A stretch of DNA of 64,000 nucleotides from Flavobacterium sp. M31R6 (lineage in GTDB: Bacteria; Bacteroidota; Bacteroidia; Flavobacteriales; Flavobacteriaceae), in NCBI RefSeq assembly GCF_013284035.1, contig NZ_CP054141.1, positions 1,302,001-1,366,000 on the forward strand. Direction: 5' to 3'. Within the stretch, counting starts at the first letter, position 1. Each line of letters starts with the position of its first letter. A program made the translations under genes and the position numbers. Below are positions 1 to 7,444 of the stretch, one piece after another. Below the pieces are notes generated by a model that saw only the letters and a program-made list of their open reading frames with translations, ran no database searches and was not told the origin of the DNA.

Positions 1-365
1 CGTTCTAATTTTGGGATTTCCCTGTACAGTATATCTTGGTTTTCTTTAGATAACAAAACTACTTCGGCATCTTCTAAAACTTCTATGAACAGGTTGCCCG
101 GCTTTTGCGAAAGCAAACTGTACATATCGCCAATCCACCAACCTTCGCAAGCAAAAGTCAATACATGTTCTACAATATTATCATTAATGTTGAAACTGCG
201 TAAAATACCCGAATTCACAAAGTAAGAATGTTTGCAGATTGCGCCACTATTCAATAAAATGGTTTTGGCTTTGTAATGGTGTATCTCTGTTTTGGATAAG
301 AAAAGCTCCTGCTCCTGTTGAGTAAGCGATACGTGTTGAGCAATGTTTTTGAGTATTAATTCCAT
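1..365 (-). CDS. Crp/Fnr family transcriptional regulator (N-terminal part, runs off the window)
   Basis: The visible 121 codons read as a cyclic-nucleotide-binding-type beta-roll sensor. They include the segments typical of Bacteroidetes Crp/Fnr proteins: an early LTQQEQELF stretch, then NSGAICKHSYFVNSGILRSF, then GWWIGDMYSLL. The C-terminal helix-turn-helix lies beyond base 1 and is not visible. The start codon is the ATG whose complement is at 363-365; it abuts the stop of the upstream DUF6370-like gene, so the two are probably cotranscribed. The effector is unknown, and this Bacteroidetes subgroup often lacks cAMP-binding residues. Family call is firm; target genes cannot be inferred. Confidence 0.85.
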   Translation of the reverse strand, partial: MELILKNIAQHVSLTQQEQELFLSKTEIHHYKAKTILLNSGAICKHSYFVNSGILRSFNINDNIVEHVLTFACEGWWIGDMYSLLSQKPGNLFIEVLEDAEVVLLSKENQDILYREIPKLE

Positions 366-686
366 TTATTTTTGCTCTGGAAGTAAAGTAAAGGAAGTTA
401 CTTTGAAACGATTATTGACAATTGTACCTGCAACCTCCGCTTTTCTGATGGTTTTGCAAAAACCGTCTTTGGCGTCTGCATCTCCGTGGTCGTCAATTTT
501 GGTTCCATCCACAAAATAAGATTTACCGTCGATGCGAACGGCTAAATCACAGCCTTTTCCTTTTAAACCAAATTGGCATTGACCACAAGAAACTTCTACA
601 ATTTGGGATTTTAATAGCTCCTTTTTTTCTTGAGCACCTGATATTAGCGCTATAAACAATAATACGATTGTGAATAGATTTTTCAT
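366..686 (-). CDS. Small secreted protein, DUF6370-like
   Basis: A 106-residue protein with a signal peptide (residues 1-18, ending SGAQ), so it is probably periplasmic. The mature part has four cysteines at about residues 34, 37, 46 and 77, in the pattern CGQC, KGC and GFC. This suggests two disulfides or a metal site. The cysteine pattern resembles the DUF6370 family as I remember it; no function is known. Its stop directly abuts the start of the Crp/Fnr gene, and the DUF983 gene lies 46 bases upstream on the same strand, so the three may form one transcript. Confidence 0.7.
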   Translation of the reverse strand: MKNLFTIVLLFIALISGAQEKKELLKSQIVEVSCGQCQFGLKGKGCDLAVRIDGKSYFVDGTKIDDHGDADAKDGFCKTIRKAEVAGTIVNNRFKVTSFTLLPEQK

Positions 687-732
687 TTAGGACGGATTTG
701 AAAGCCCTAAGTTAAGTATTTTGGTTCTAATT

Positions 733-1095
733 CTAGATGGAATAGTTTTTAAACATGTAAATCCATAGCAATCTTGAAAGACGAATATTGAAAGAAGCCA
801 TTGACAGAATAACTATGGCAATAATGGCAATGATTCTTAAATCGAATCTTTCTGTAAAAAATTGTTGTGCAATTAGGTAAGTGGCAATTCCTTGCGCAAC
901 GGTTAATCCATAGTTTACATACATGGCACCAAAAAAATAGCCAGGCTCTTTTTCGAATTTAAAATGACAATGAGGACAATATTGATTCATTTTTGGAAAA
1001 CCAATATTTAAGAAAATATTTTTTTCGTTGAATACTTTTCCCTCATGACAATGTGGGCAGTCATTATTTAGGATGTGAACAAGTGTGTGTGACAT
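733..1095 (-). CDS. DUF983 family small membrane protein
   Basis: A 120-residue protein with two CPHC motifs (cysteines about 13/16 and 40/43) forming a zinc-ribbon-like N-terminus, followed by two hydrophobic segments at about 57-80 and 87-103. This layout is typical of DUF983. I chose the ATG at 1095: a longer frame opens with TTG at 1113, but that codon overlaps a TAnnTTTG promoter element (1111-1118), so transcription probably begins downstream of it. Function is unknown. The protein is probably in the inner membrane with the ribbon exposed to the cytoplasm. Confidence 0.85.
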   Translation of the reverse strand: MSHTLVHILNNDCPHCHEGKVFNEKNIFLNIGFPKMNQYCPHCHFKFEKEPGYFFGAMYVNYGLTVAQGIATYLIAQQFFTERFDLRIIAIIAIVILSMASFNIRLSRLLWIYMFKNYSI

Positions 1096-1110
1096 TTTTT
1101 TATTTTTTTT

Positions 1111-1118
1111 CAAAGGTA
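1111..1118 (-). promoter_or_regulatory. Probable -7 promoter element of the DUF983 gene
   Basis: The minus strand reads TACCTTTG, matching the Bacteroidetes consensus TAnnTTTG. It ends 16 bases before the chosen ATG at 1095, giving a leader of about 10 bases. Confidence 0.55.
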
Positions 1119-1186
1119 TTTTTTATTCGTGTCACAGCTATTTTCTATATTCGCTAATTATAGGACAATAAAGACATTTAGAAATT

Positions 1187-2050
1187 ATGAGCAAATATCC
1201 AATTTATTCGATTCAGCGATTCAATTGTAATGATGTCAATAGTGATTTCTATATAAACACTTTCAAAAATCACTTGGTCGATCACAGCTTTGTGGAAGAG
1301 CCACATAGACATAATTCGTATGTACTGGTTATTTTTACCAATGGATCAGGAACGCATGATATCGATTTTGATACATTTAAGATTCAGCCCGGAAGTATGT
1401 TTTTTATGCTGCCCGGACAAATACATCATTGGAGTTTGTCTGATGATATTGATGGGTTTGTTGTTTTTTATTCCCAAGAGATGTACAATCTTTATTTTAG
1501 GCAAAAGAGTATAGAGGCTTATCCTTTTTATTCTTCATTGGGGAATTCTCCCGAGATGATATTTGATGACAAAGAATTAAAGTCAATTGAACCTTATTTT
1601 CATAATATGCTAGAGGAGTATCAAGGCAATAAGGTTATGAAGCAGGATAAAATCATGAATTTATTGGATAGTATTCATATTGAAATTGCGAGGAAATATA
1701 ATGAAAGCCATGTTTTGGAAACACATTCCTATAATGTGAAAATCAAAGATTTTGATGCGCTTTTGGAAAAGTATTTTTGGACAGAAAAAGCGCCTTCTTT
1801 TTACGCTTCCCAACTCCATATTACGCTGAAGCATTTGAATAGGATATGTAATGAAATCCTAAAAAAGACGACGACTCAGGTCATTACGGACAGAATTATT
1901 CTCGAAGCAAAAAGAATGCTGATGGATAAAAAAAGAACAGTCAACGAAATTGCAACAGCGTTGGGTTTCGATGACTATTCCTATTTTGTGCGGTTATTTA
2001 AGAAGCATACTGCAATAACGCCGACGGCTTTTCGAGATTCTAAAAAGTAA
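1187..2050 (+). CDS. AraC family transcriptional regulator
   Basis: A 287-residue protein. Residues 30-110 look like an AraC-type cupin ligand-binding domain (SFVEEPHRHNSYVLV with HRH, then PGSMFFMLPGQIHHW). Residues about 190-285 are a double helix-turn-helix domain with the family signature EIATALGFDDYSYFVRLFKK followed by TPTAFR. It probably acts as a ligand-responsive activator in the cytoplasm. It stands alone and is convergent with purT, the two stop codons being directly adjacent (2050/2051). The ligand and targets cannot be told from the sequence. Confidence 0.92.
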   Translation: MSKYPIYSIQRFNCNDVNSDFYINTFKNHLVDHSFVEEPHRHNSYVLVIFTNGSGTHDIDFDTFKIQPGSMFFMLPGQIHHWSLSDDIDGFVVFYSQEMYNLYFRQKSIEAYPFYSSLGNSPEMIFDDKELKSIEPYFHNMLEEYQGNKVMKQDKIMNLLDSIHIEIARKYNESHVLETHSYNVKIKDFDALLEKYFWTEKAPSFYASQLHITLKHLNRICNEILKKTTTQVITDRIILEAKRMLMDKKRTVNEIATALGFDDYSYFVRLFKKHTAITPTAFRDSKK

Positions 2051-3211
2051 TTAAGAATGTACTTTGATTAATCCAGCGGCTTCTTTCGCTTTTTCTACCA
2101 CTTCCTCAATTGTAGAGTCTAAGGTGTCATTGACTAAAGCCACGCCCATTCTGCGATAAGGTCTTGAGGTAGGTTTTCCAAAAAGTCTAAAATCGGTTTT
2201 CGACAAAGCAGCGATTTTTTCTATTCCGGTGAAAGTTGGATTTGCTGAATTTTCGGAAGCCAAAATTACGGCACTCGCTCCTGCTTTTTCTAGAGTAATT
2301 TCGAAAATTGGAAGGCTCAAAATGGCACGTAAATGCAATTCGAATTCATTAAAGTTTTGCGTTCCCGCCAAAGTTACCATTCCGGTGTCGTGTGGCCTTG
2401 GAGATAATTCAGAGAAATAAACACCATCATCGGCTAGGAAAAATTCAACACCAAATAATCCCGCTCCGCCTAGAGCTTCGGTTACTTTTTCGGCCATGTC
2501 TTGTGCTTCGTATAGGTCTTTGTCGGATACTTTTGCGGGTTGCCAGCTTTCTTGATAATCGCCACGTTCTTGTCTGTGACCGATTGGTGCGCAAAATAGA
2601 GTAGGGTTGTTGTTCTGAACTACGGTCAATAATGTGATCTCAGAATTGAATTTTACGAAAGCTTCGACTATGACTTCAACTACATCGCCACGGGAACCTT
2701 CTACGGCATATTGCCAAGCTTTGTCAATATCAGCAGCAGTTTTTATAGTTGATTGTCCTTTTCCAGAGGAAGACATTAAGGGTTTTACTACGCATGGCAT
2801 TCCAACGGCTTCAACACCTTTATGCAATTCTTCGGCTGAAGTGGCATAACGATAATTGGCGGTTCTTAATCCTAGTTCTTTGGCGGCCAAATCGCGAATG
2901 GCTTTTCTGTTCATCGTAAAGTTTGCCGCTTTTGCAGAGGGAACTACGGTTATTCCTTGTTTTTCGTAATCATAGAAACGCTCGGTTCTGATGGCTTCTA
3001 TTTCAGGAACTATGAAATCGGGTTGGTGTTTGGCTACGATTTTGTCCAAAGCGTCTCCATCGAGCATATTGATGACTTCAAAACCATGTGCTACTTGCAT
3101 TGCAGGAGCATTTTCGTAACTGTCTACAGCAATTATGGTTTGCCCGATGCGTTGTGCAGCGATTGTAAATTCTTTTCCTAATTCGCCTGAGCCTAGAAGT
3201 AGTATTTTCAT
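2051..3211 (-). CDS. purT: Formate-dependent phosphoribosylglycinamide formyltransferase (PurT)
   Basis: A 386-residue ATP-grasp enzyme, close to the usual length of about 390. It makes formyl-GAR from GAR, formate and ATP in purine synthesis, independent of folate. The N-terminus [15 protein letters not shown] is the typical nucleotide-fold start. The ATP-grasp region follows, with [13 protein letters not shown] as the phosphate-binding loop (about residue 143), and the metal-binding segment [20 protein letters not shown] (about residue 255) precedes HDTGMVT. It is a single gene, not in a pur operon here, and is convergent with the AraC gene. A TATTTTTG element lies upstream at 3272-3279. 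Confidence 0.95.
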   Translation of the reverse strand: MKILLLGSGELGKEFTIAAQRIGQTIIAVDSYENAPAMQVAHGFEVINMLDGDALDKIVAKHQPDFIVPEIEAIRTERFYDYEKQGITVVPSAKAANFTMNRKAIRDLAAKELGLRTANYRYATSAEELHKGVEAVGMPCVVKPLMSSSGKGQSTIKTAADIDKAWQYAVEGSRGDVVEVIVEAFVKFNSEITLLTVVQNNNPTLFCAPIGHRQERGDYQESWQPAKVSDKDLYEAQDMAEKVTEALGGAGLFGVEFFLADDGVYFSELSPRPHDTGMVTLAGTQNFNEFELHLRAILSLPIFEITLEKAGASAVILASENSANPTFTGIEKIAALSKTDFRLFGKPTSRPYRRMGVALVNDTLDSTIEEVVEKAKEAAGLIKVHS

Positions 3212-3271
3212 TGAAAGAAGTTTATAGGGGTTATGCTGTTTATGGGTTTAGTTTACTGTGTATGATTATAA

Positions 3272-3279
3272 CAAAAATA
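3272..3279 (-). promoter_or_regulatory. Possible -7 promoter element of purT
   Basis: The minus strand reads TATTTTTG (TAnnTTTG consensus), about 60 bases before the purT ATG. No clear -33 TTG box is seen at the usual distance, so this is tentative. Confidence 0.4.
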
Positions 3280-3367
3280 CGTTTTTTGTGTTTAATTTTT
3301 TTAGGAAAGCTTGCTGAGTTTGCGTAATTTCTTTTGAAAATATTTTGGCGACTTATTTAGTCGTTTG

Positions 3368-3482
3368 CCCGCGTGAGGGATAGGAGCAAGCTACCAAAGT
3401 AGCGCGGATAGCCCGACCCCGTTGCATAAAGAGGCGAATAAGCGCAACTATCGGTTAGCCTCTTTATGCAACGGGTACACGC
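3368..3482. repeat. Palindromic intergenic element with an 18-bp perfect hairpin
   Basis: The arms at 3418-3435 and 3458-3475 are a perfect 18-base inverted repeat (CCCGTTGCATAAAGAGGC and its complement) with a 22-base loop. Upstream is GTGAGGGATAGGAGC, a small GCTAC/GTAGC hairpin (about 3390-3403), then GCGGATAGCCCGACCCC. The block is clearly richer in GC than its surroundings. The segment GTGAGGGAT...GCGGATAGCCCGAC resembles a repeated intergenic family I recall in Flavobacterium genomes. It lies downstream of the minus-strand gene at 3513-4085 and could also end its transcript, although no T-run follows. Confidence 0.75.
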
Positions 3483-3512
3483 CCAAAATTGAGTTATAAT
3501 TGTGAATTTTGG

Positions 3513-4085
3513 TTAAAAGCTGTAACCTAGTTTTACCCCGCATCGGAATACGAAATTATCAACGTAGATATTGTCGATGTCTCCTTTTCCTTTTACTTCC
3601 CATTTCCAATTGAATCCCATTGAAGGGTCGATGCTAAAATTTTTTGCGATTTTTATTTTGTATCCAATATCATGATTAATTAAACTCCAGTAAGAATAGT
3701 TGCCTTCGAAATTACCTAAAGAGGTTGTTTCGTTAAAATCGGTGCTCGAGTAAGCCAATAGCCATTGGAGATAAATTCCGGATTTACGGCCTCTTTTTTG
3801 ATAAATTCTTTTGCCGATCTCAACTGCGAAACCATTGCCTTTTACCTTCACCAAATTATTGTCATAATCCAATTGTGAAGCGTAAATGTTTAGAAGGCTT
3901 GAAGTGTATTCATTGAAAAGGAAATAATTACTGTTGCCAAATTCGGCACTTATACCGTATAATGATGGGTCGGAATAACTATAATTTACCGAAATGGTAA
4001 ACGTATTCGGGTCTAGTTTTTGATGTTGTGCAAATGTGGTAGCTGTGAGTAATAGTGTGCTGATTAATAAAATTGACCTCTTCAT
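3513..4085 (-). CDS. Outer-membrane beta-barrel protein, unknown function
   Basis: A 190-residue protein with a signal peptide (about 1-19, ending TFAQ). Alternating hydrophobic and aromatic strands follow, with a terminal segment (FRCGVKLGYSF) ending in Phe, as in small outer-membrane barrels of 8-10 strands. It resembles the DUF3575 or OmpW/TraO-like barrels in general form, but I recognise no specific family. It lies downstream of the aminotransferase gene but is separated from it by a terminator-like hairpin, so it probably has its own promoter. Confidence 0.65.
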   Translation of the reverse strand: MKRSILLISTLLLTATTFAQHQKLDPNTFTISVNYSYSDPSLYGISAEFGNSNYFLFNEYTSSLLNIYASQLDYDNNLVKVKGNGFAVEIGKRIYQKRGRKSGIYLQWLLAYSSTDFNETTSLGNFEGNYSYWSLINHDIGYKIKIAKNFSIDPSMGFNWKWEVKGKGDIDNIYVDNFVFRCGVKLGYSF

Positions 4086-4162
4086 TTTTCTAGCGGTTTA
4101 GGCTCATGAAGTTACGAATTTTTTGTCAATAAATCAGATAGAAGCTGGTTGAGTTTTGCTTA

Positions 4163-4221
4163 AAAAAAATAGTTTAAAGTATAAAGCGATGAAACTTTAA
4201 ACCTTAAACTATTTTAAACTT
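4163..4221 (-). terminator. Probable terminator of the aminotransferase gene
   Basis: On the minus strand, AAAATAGTTTAA and nearby sequence pair with ACTTTAAACTATTTT, followed by a run of eight T before AAGC. It lies just after the aminotransferase stop and before the barrel gene. Confidence 0.65.
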
Positions 4222-4236
4222 TAAACAAATTTTATG

Positions 4237-5442
4237 TTATGCCAGAACTTCAGTAAGCGAAACCGCTTCTTTGATTCTGCGTAATGCTTCTTTTAATAAT
4301 TCTTCGCTAGTTGCGTAAGAGAAACGGATGCAATTTGGGTTTCCAAAAGCGTCACCAGTTACAGTCGCTACACAAGCTTCGGCCAAAAGATACATAGAGA
4401 AATCATTAGCATCTTTGATTAATGTTCCTTTTAATGTTTTTCCGAAGAAAGAAGAAACGTCTGGGAATACATAGAAAGCTCCTTCTGGAACGTTGATTTT
4501 TACACCTGGAATCTCTTTTAATAATCCAACTACTAAATCTCTACGGCTTTGGAAAGCGTCAACCATGTGTTTCAATACAGATGGGTCAGCATCTACAGCA
4601 GTAATAGTAGCACGTTGTGCAATACTGTTGGCGCCACTGGTTACTTGACCTTGAATTTTGATACAGGCTTTAGCAATGAATTCTGGTGCTCCAATATATC
4701 CAATTCTCCATCCTGTCATAGCAAATGCTTTGGCAACTCCATTTACAGTTATGGTTTTTTCTAACATTCCTGGAATAGAAGCTATGCTGCAGAAAGTTCC
4801 TGAGAAATTGATGTGCTCATAAATTTCGTCGGCAACTACATATACGTGTGGGTATTTTTCTAAAACTTTTGCAAGGGCAGTCAATTCTTCTCTGTTGTAA
4901 ACAGATCCACTTGGGTTACAAGGAGAACTGAACCACATCATTTTTGTTTTTGGTGTGATAGCTGCCTCTAATTGTTCTGGAGTGATTTTGAAATCTGTTT
5001 CTACAGAAGTTGGAACTTCTACAGGAACTCCTCCTGATAATTTTACAATTTCGAAGTAAGATACCCAGTAAGGTGCTGGTAAAATTACCTCGTCACCGTC
5101 GTTAAGCATTACTTGTGCAATGTTATATAAAGATTGTTTGGCTCCTGTTGAAACCACAATTTGTGATGGCTTGTAATCTAAATTATTGTCTCTTTTGAAT
5201 TTTCTGCAAATTGCTTCTTTTAATTCCGCATAACCTTCTACTGGAGAATAGGTGCTGTAGTTTTCATCGATAGCGCGTTTTGCAGCTTCTTTGATGAAAT
5301 CTGGGGTATTGAAATCTGGTTCTCCTAAACTTAAACTGATAATGTCTTTTCCTTGTGCTTTTAATTCTCTTGCCAATGCAGCCATAGCTAATGTTTGCGA
5401 TGTGGCTAAATTGTTAATTCTGTCTGAAAGTGGATTGCTCAT
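4237..5442 (-). CDS. Pyridoxal-phosphate-dependent aminotransferase (aspartate aminotransferase type, class I)
   Basis: A 401-residue cytoplasmic fold-type I aminotransferase, subgroup I-gamma like Thermus aspartate aminotransferase. Visible landmarks are SLGEPDFNTP (about 38-47), the cofactor Asn in SSPCNPSG (N176), Asp in VVADEIYEH (D205), and the PLP lysine K238 in NGVAKAFAMTGWRIGY. The C-terminal Arg that binds the alpha-carboxylate lies in CIRFSYA. It interconverts aspartate and oxaloacetate with glutamate and 2-oxoglutarate; relaxed specificity is common in the group. It follows the desaturase gene by 41 bases on the same strand, so cotranscription is possible. Confidence 0.92.
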   Translation of the reverse strand: MSNPLSDRINNLATSQTLAMAALARELKAQGKDIISLSLGEPDFNTPDFIKEAAKRAIDENYSTYSPVEGYAELKEAICRKFKRDNNLDYKPSQIVVSTGAKQSLYNIAQVMLNDGDEVILPAPYWVSYFEIVKLSGGVPVEVPTSVETDFKITPEQLEAAITPKTKMMWFSSPCNPSGSVYNREELTALAKVLEKYPHVYVVADEIYEHINFSGTFCSIASIPGMLEKTITVNGVAKAFAMTGWRIGYIGAPEFIAKACIKIQGQVTSGANSIAQRATITAVDADPSVLKHMVDAFQSRRDLVVGLLKEIPGVKINVPEGAFYVFPDVSSFFGKTLKGTLIKDANDFSMYLLAEACVATVTGDAFGNPNCIRFSYATSEELLKEALRRIKEAVSLTEVLA

Positions 5443-5483
5443 TAAATTGTAATTTTTTGGTTTATTCTTTTTTTAGATAATAA

Positions 5484-6575
5484 TTATAGTGCGGGTTCTA
5501 GTCCCAATGTTCTTAAATGTTTGAAATGGGCAACAACAGCAGCTGTCATTGTTTTGTATTCGTAATATGGTAATTGGCATTCTTTGGCCGTTTCTTTTAC
5601 AATTTTTGCGATTTTACCATAGTGAACATGGCTAATGTGCGGAAAAATATGGTGCTCAATTTGGTGATTTAATCCTCCAGTGTACCAGTTTACAATTTTG
5701 TTTTTTGGTGCGAAATTAACTGTGGTGAACAATTGGTGAATAGCCCAAGTGTTTTCCATTTCCCCAGTTTCGTTTGGTTGTGGATTGGCAGCTTCGTCAA
5801 CTACGTGTGCCAATTGAAATACAATACTTAAGATTAATCCAGCCGTGTAATGCATTACGAAAAATCCAACCAAAACTTTCCACCACGTGATTCCGATAAC
5901 AATTGGTAAAACAATCCAAATGGATAGGTAAATTACTTTTGTGATGATTAATGTTGTCCAAAGCACTTTTGGACTTTTTGGCTCACCATAAGATAATTTT
6001 CTTTTGATATAACTGCTCATTTGTTTAAAATCAGTAGTAATAGCCCAATTGAAAGTCAATAAACCGTATAAAAACACAGCGTAATATTGTTGAAATTTAT
6101 GAAATTTATGCCACTCCGCTTCTTTGGAGAAACGCATAATTCTTCCTGCTTCTAAGTCTTCGTCATGACCTATAATGTTTGTATAAGTATGGTGTAAAAC
6201 GTTGTGTTGTACTTGCCAGTTGTGTACGTTTCCAGCCAATACGTATATGGTTCCTCCCATAAATTTATTAACCCAGCTTTTGGTTGAGTATGATCCGTGG
6301 TTGGCATCGTGCATTACGTTCATTCCGATTCCGGCCATCCCAATTCCCATAACAATGGTTAATAGAAGATGTGCCCAAAATGGCATGTCTAAAGTAAGTA
6401 TCAAAAAATAGGGGACAAGGAAGACGGTAAAAAGAATTACAGTCTTCAAATGGATTTTCCAGTTTCCAGTTTTTTCGATATTATTTTCTTTGAAATAGCT
6501 GTTAACTCGAGAATTAAGAGTTCTAAAAAACTTTAAATTATCTTGTTTTGCAAATGTAGGTGCGGTATTGTTCAT
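5484..6575 (-). CDS. Fatty acid desaturase (acyl-lipid or linoleoyl-CoA desaturase type)
   Basis: A 363-residue integral membrane di-iron desaturase. The three histidine boxes are intact: HDANH at 89-93, HNVLHH at 124-129, and HQIEHH at 304-309. The HQIEHH form is typical of front-end acyl-lipid desaturases without a fused cytochrome b5. Four or so membrane segments lie around 43-62, 68-86 and 195-260. I start at ATG 6575: a longer frame from 6623 would run through a TACCTTTG promoter element (6595-6602). Probable role is introducing double bases into membrane acyl chains, that is, lipid fluidity. It is divergent from rsmG. Confidence 0.93.
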   Translation of the reverse strand: MNNTAPTFAKQDNLKFFRTLNSRVNSYFKENNIEKTGNWKIHLKTVILFTVFLVPYFLILTLDMPFWAHLLLTIVMGIGMAGIGMNVMHDANHGSYSTKSWVNKFMGGTIYVLAGNVHNWQVQHNVLHHTYTNIIGHDEDLEAGRIMRFSKEAEWHKFHKFQQYYAVFLYGLLTFNWAITTDFKQMSSYIKRKLSYGEPKSPKVLWTTLIITKVIYLSIWIVLPIVIGITWWKVLVGFFVMHYTAGLILSIVFQLAHVVDEAANPQPNETGEMENTWAIHQLFTTVNFAPKNKIVNWYTGGLNHQIEHHIFPHISHVHYGKIAKIVKETAKECQLPYYEYKTMTAAVVAHFKHLRTLGLEPAL

Positions 6576-6594
6576 ATAATTTTTTGAATATTTG

Positions 6595-6602
6595 CAAAGG
6601 TA
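6595..6602 (-). promoter_or_regulatory. -7 promoter element of the desaturase gene
   Basis: The minus strand reads TACCTTTG, with a TTG about 15 bases further upstream. It ends 19 bases before the ATG at 6575 and so decides against the upstream start at 6623. Confidence 0.6.
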
Positions 6603-6659
6603 ACCAATATATATTTTCAACATACAATATTGAGTTAAATATTTATAAGCTAAAAGCAG

Positions 6660-6667
6660 TACTTTTG
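6660..6667 (+). promoter_or_regulatory. -7 promoter element of rsmG
   Basis: TACTTTTG, matching TAnnTTTG, ends 15 bases before the rsmG ATG at 6683. It rules out the in-frame opening at 6560, which lies inside the divergent desaturase gene. Confidence 0.55.
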
Positions 6668-6682
6668 TTAAAAATTTTTAAG

Positions 6683-7312
6683 ATGGACGAGATTCTAAAG
6701 TATTTTCCTAACCTATCTGATAGTCAGATAGAAAAGTTTCAAAAATTGGATTTTTTATACCACGATTGGAACGAAAAAATCAACGTTATTTCACGTAAAG
6801 ATATTGATTCGTTATACACTAAACATATATTGCATTCATTGGCCATTGCCAAAGTAAATAAGTTTGAACCCGGAACTTATGTGTTGGATGTGGGAACCGG
6901 TGGTGGATTTCCAGGAATTCCATTGGCTATTCTTTTCCCTGAAACAAGGTTTTTTCTGATTGATATTATTGCCAAAAAAATTAAGGTGGTTCAGGCAGTT
7001 GCAGAAGCATTAGAACTAAAAAATGTCAAAGCCGAACAACTTCGTGCCGAAAATGTGAAAGGTGATTTTGATTTTATAGTAAGTCGTGCTGTGACCAATA
7101 TGCCTGATTTTGTGTCTTGGGTAAAAACCAAAATCAAGAAACAAAGCAAACACGAATTGAAAAACGGTATTCTTTATTTGAAGGGCGGTGATTTGACAGA
7201 AGAACTTAAAGATTTCCCGAAAGCGACAGAATATAATATTTCTGATTTCTTCGAGGATGAGTTTTTCGAGACTAAAAAAGTGGTTCACTTGCCGTTGAAG
7301 TTTGTGGTTTAA
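6683..7312 (+). CDS. rsmG: 16S rRNA (guanine-527-N7)-methyltransferase RsmG
   Basis: A 209-residue SAM-dependent methyltransferase of the usual size for the family (GidB). It methylates N7 of G527 in 16S rRNA. Landmarks are the N-terminal LYHDWNEKINVISRKD, the hallmark KHILHSL, and SAM motif I VLDVGTGGGFPGIPLAI (about 76-92). The later FIVSRAVTNM segment is typical of RsmG. The ATG at 6683 fits the promoter at 6660-6667. It is convergent with pruA, with a strong two-way terminator between them. Confidence 0.95.
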   Translation: MDEILKYFPNLSDSQIEKFQKLDFLYHDWNEKINVISRKDIDSLYTKHILHSLAIAKVNKFEPGTYVLDVGTGGGFPGIPLAILFPETRFFLIDIIAKKIKVVQAVAEALELKNVKAEQLRAENVKGDFDFIVSRAVTNMPDFVSWVKTKIKKQSKHELKNGILYLKGGDLTEELKDFPKATEYNISDFFEDEFFETKKVVHLPLKFVV

Positions 7313-7440
7313 AAAAGTTTCAGGTTTCAAGTTTGTTGGAGCGTATAAAAAGTAATAGCCGAATCTTAAATTAAGATTCGGCTATTTTATTTTCGTCAAA
7401 GATTTTCAAACTTGAAACCTGAAACCTGAAACTTTTTTTT
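7311..7440. repeat. Nested inverted repeat built of 7-base words, enclosing a terminator
   Basis: The left arm (7311-7335) is made of repeated GTTTCAG/GTTTCAA words. The right arm (7407-7440) is its complement, with one extra seven-base unit, so the arms pair over at least 19 bases. The inner terminator hairpin at 7354-7386 sits inside. The word structure recalls other intergenic repeats in the window (40.6, 52.5 and 55.1 kb). Confidence 0.75.
7354..7390. terminator. Bidirectional terminator between rsmG and pruA
   Basis: AATAGCCGAATCTTAA at 7354-7369 is perfectly complementary to 7371-7386. T-rich sequence follows on the plus strand and a looser T-rich run follows on the minus strand. Both genes end here. 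Confidence 0.8.
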
Positions 7441-7444
7441 AAAA

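Larger units (their letters stand above)
3212..3512. other. Intergenic region, 301 bases, with a structured palindromic element
   Basis: This gap lies between purT and an outer-membrane protein gene. The half near purT holds its presumed promoter. The other half (about 3360-3482) is a GC-richer, structured element described separately. No open reading frame of note is seen. Confidence 0.8.

Noticed and set aside
6560..6682. Longer rsmG with start at 6560
   Set aside because: This part overlaps the divergent desaturase gene and the promoter of rsmG at 6660-6667; the family starts at MDEILKYF.
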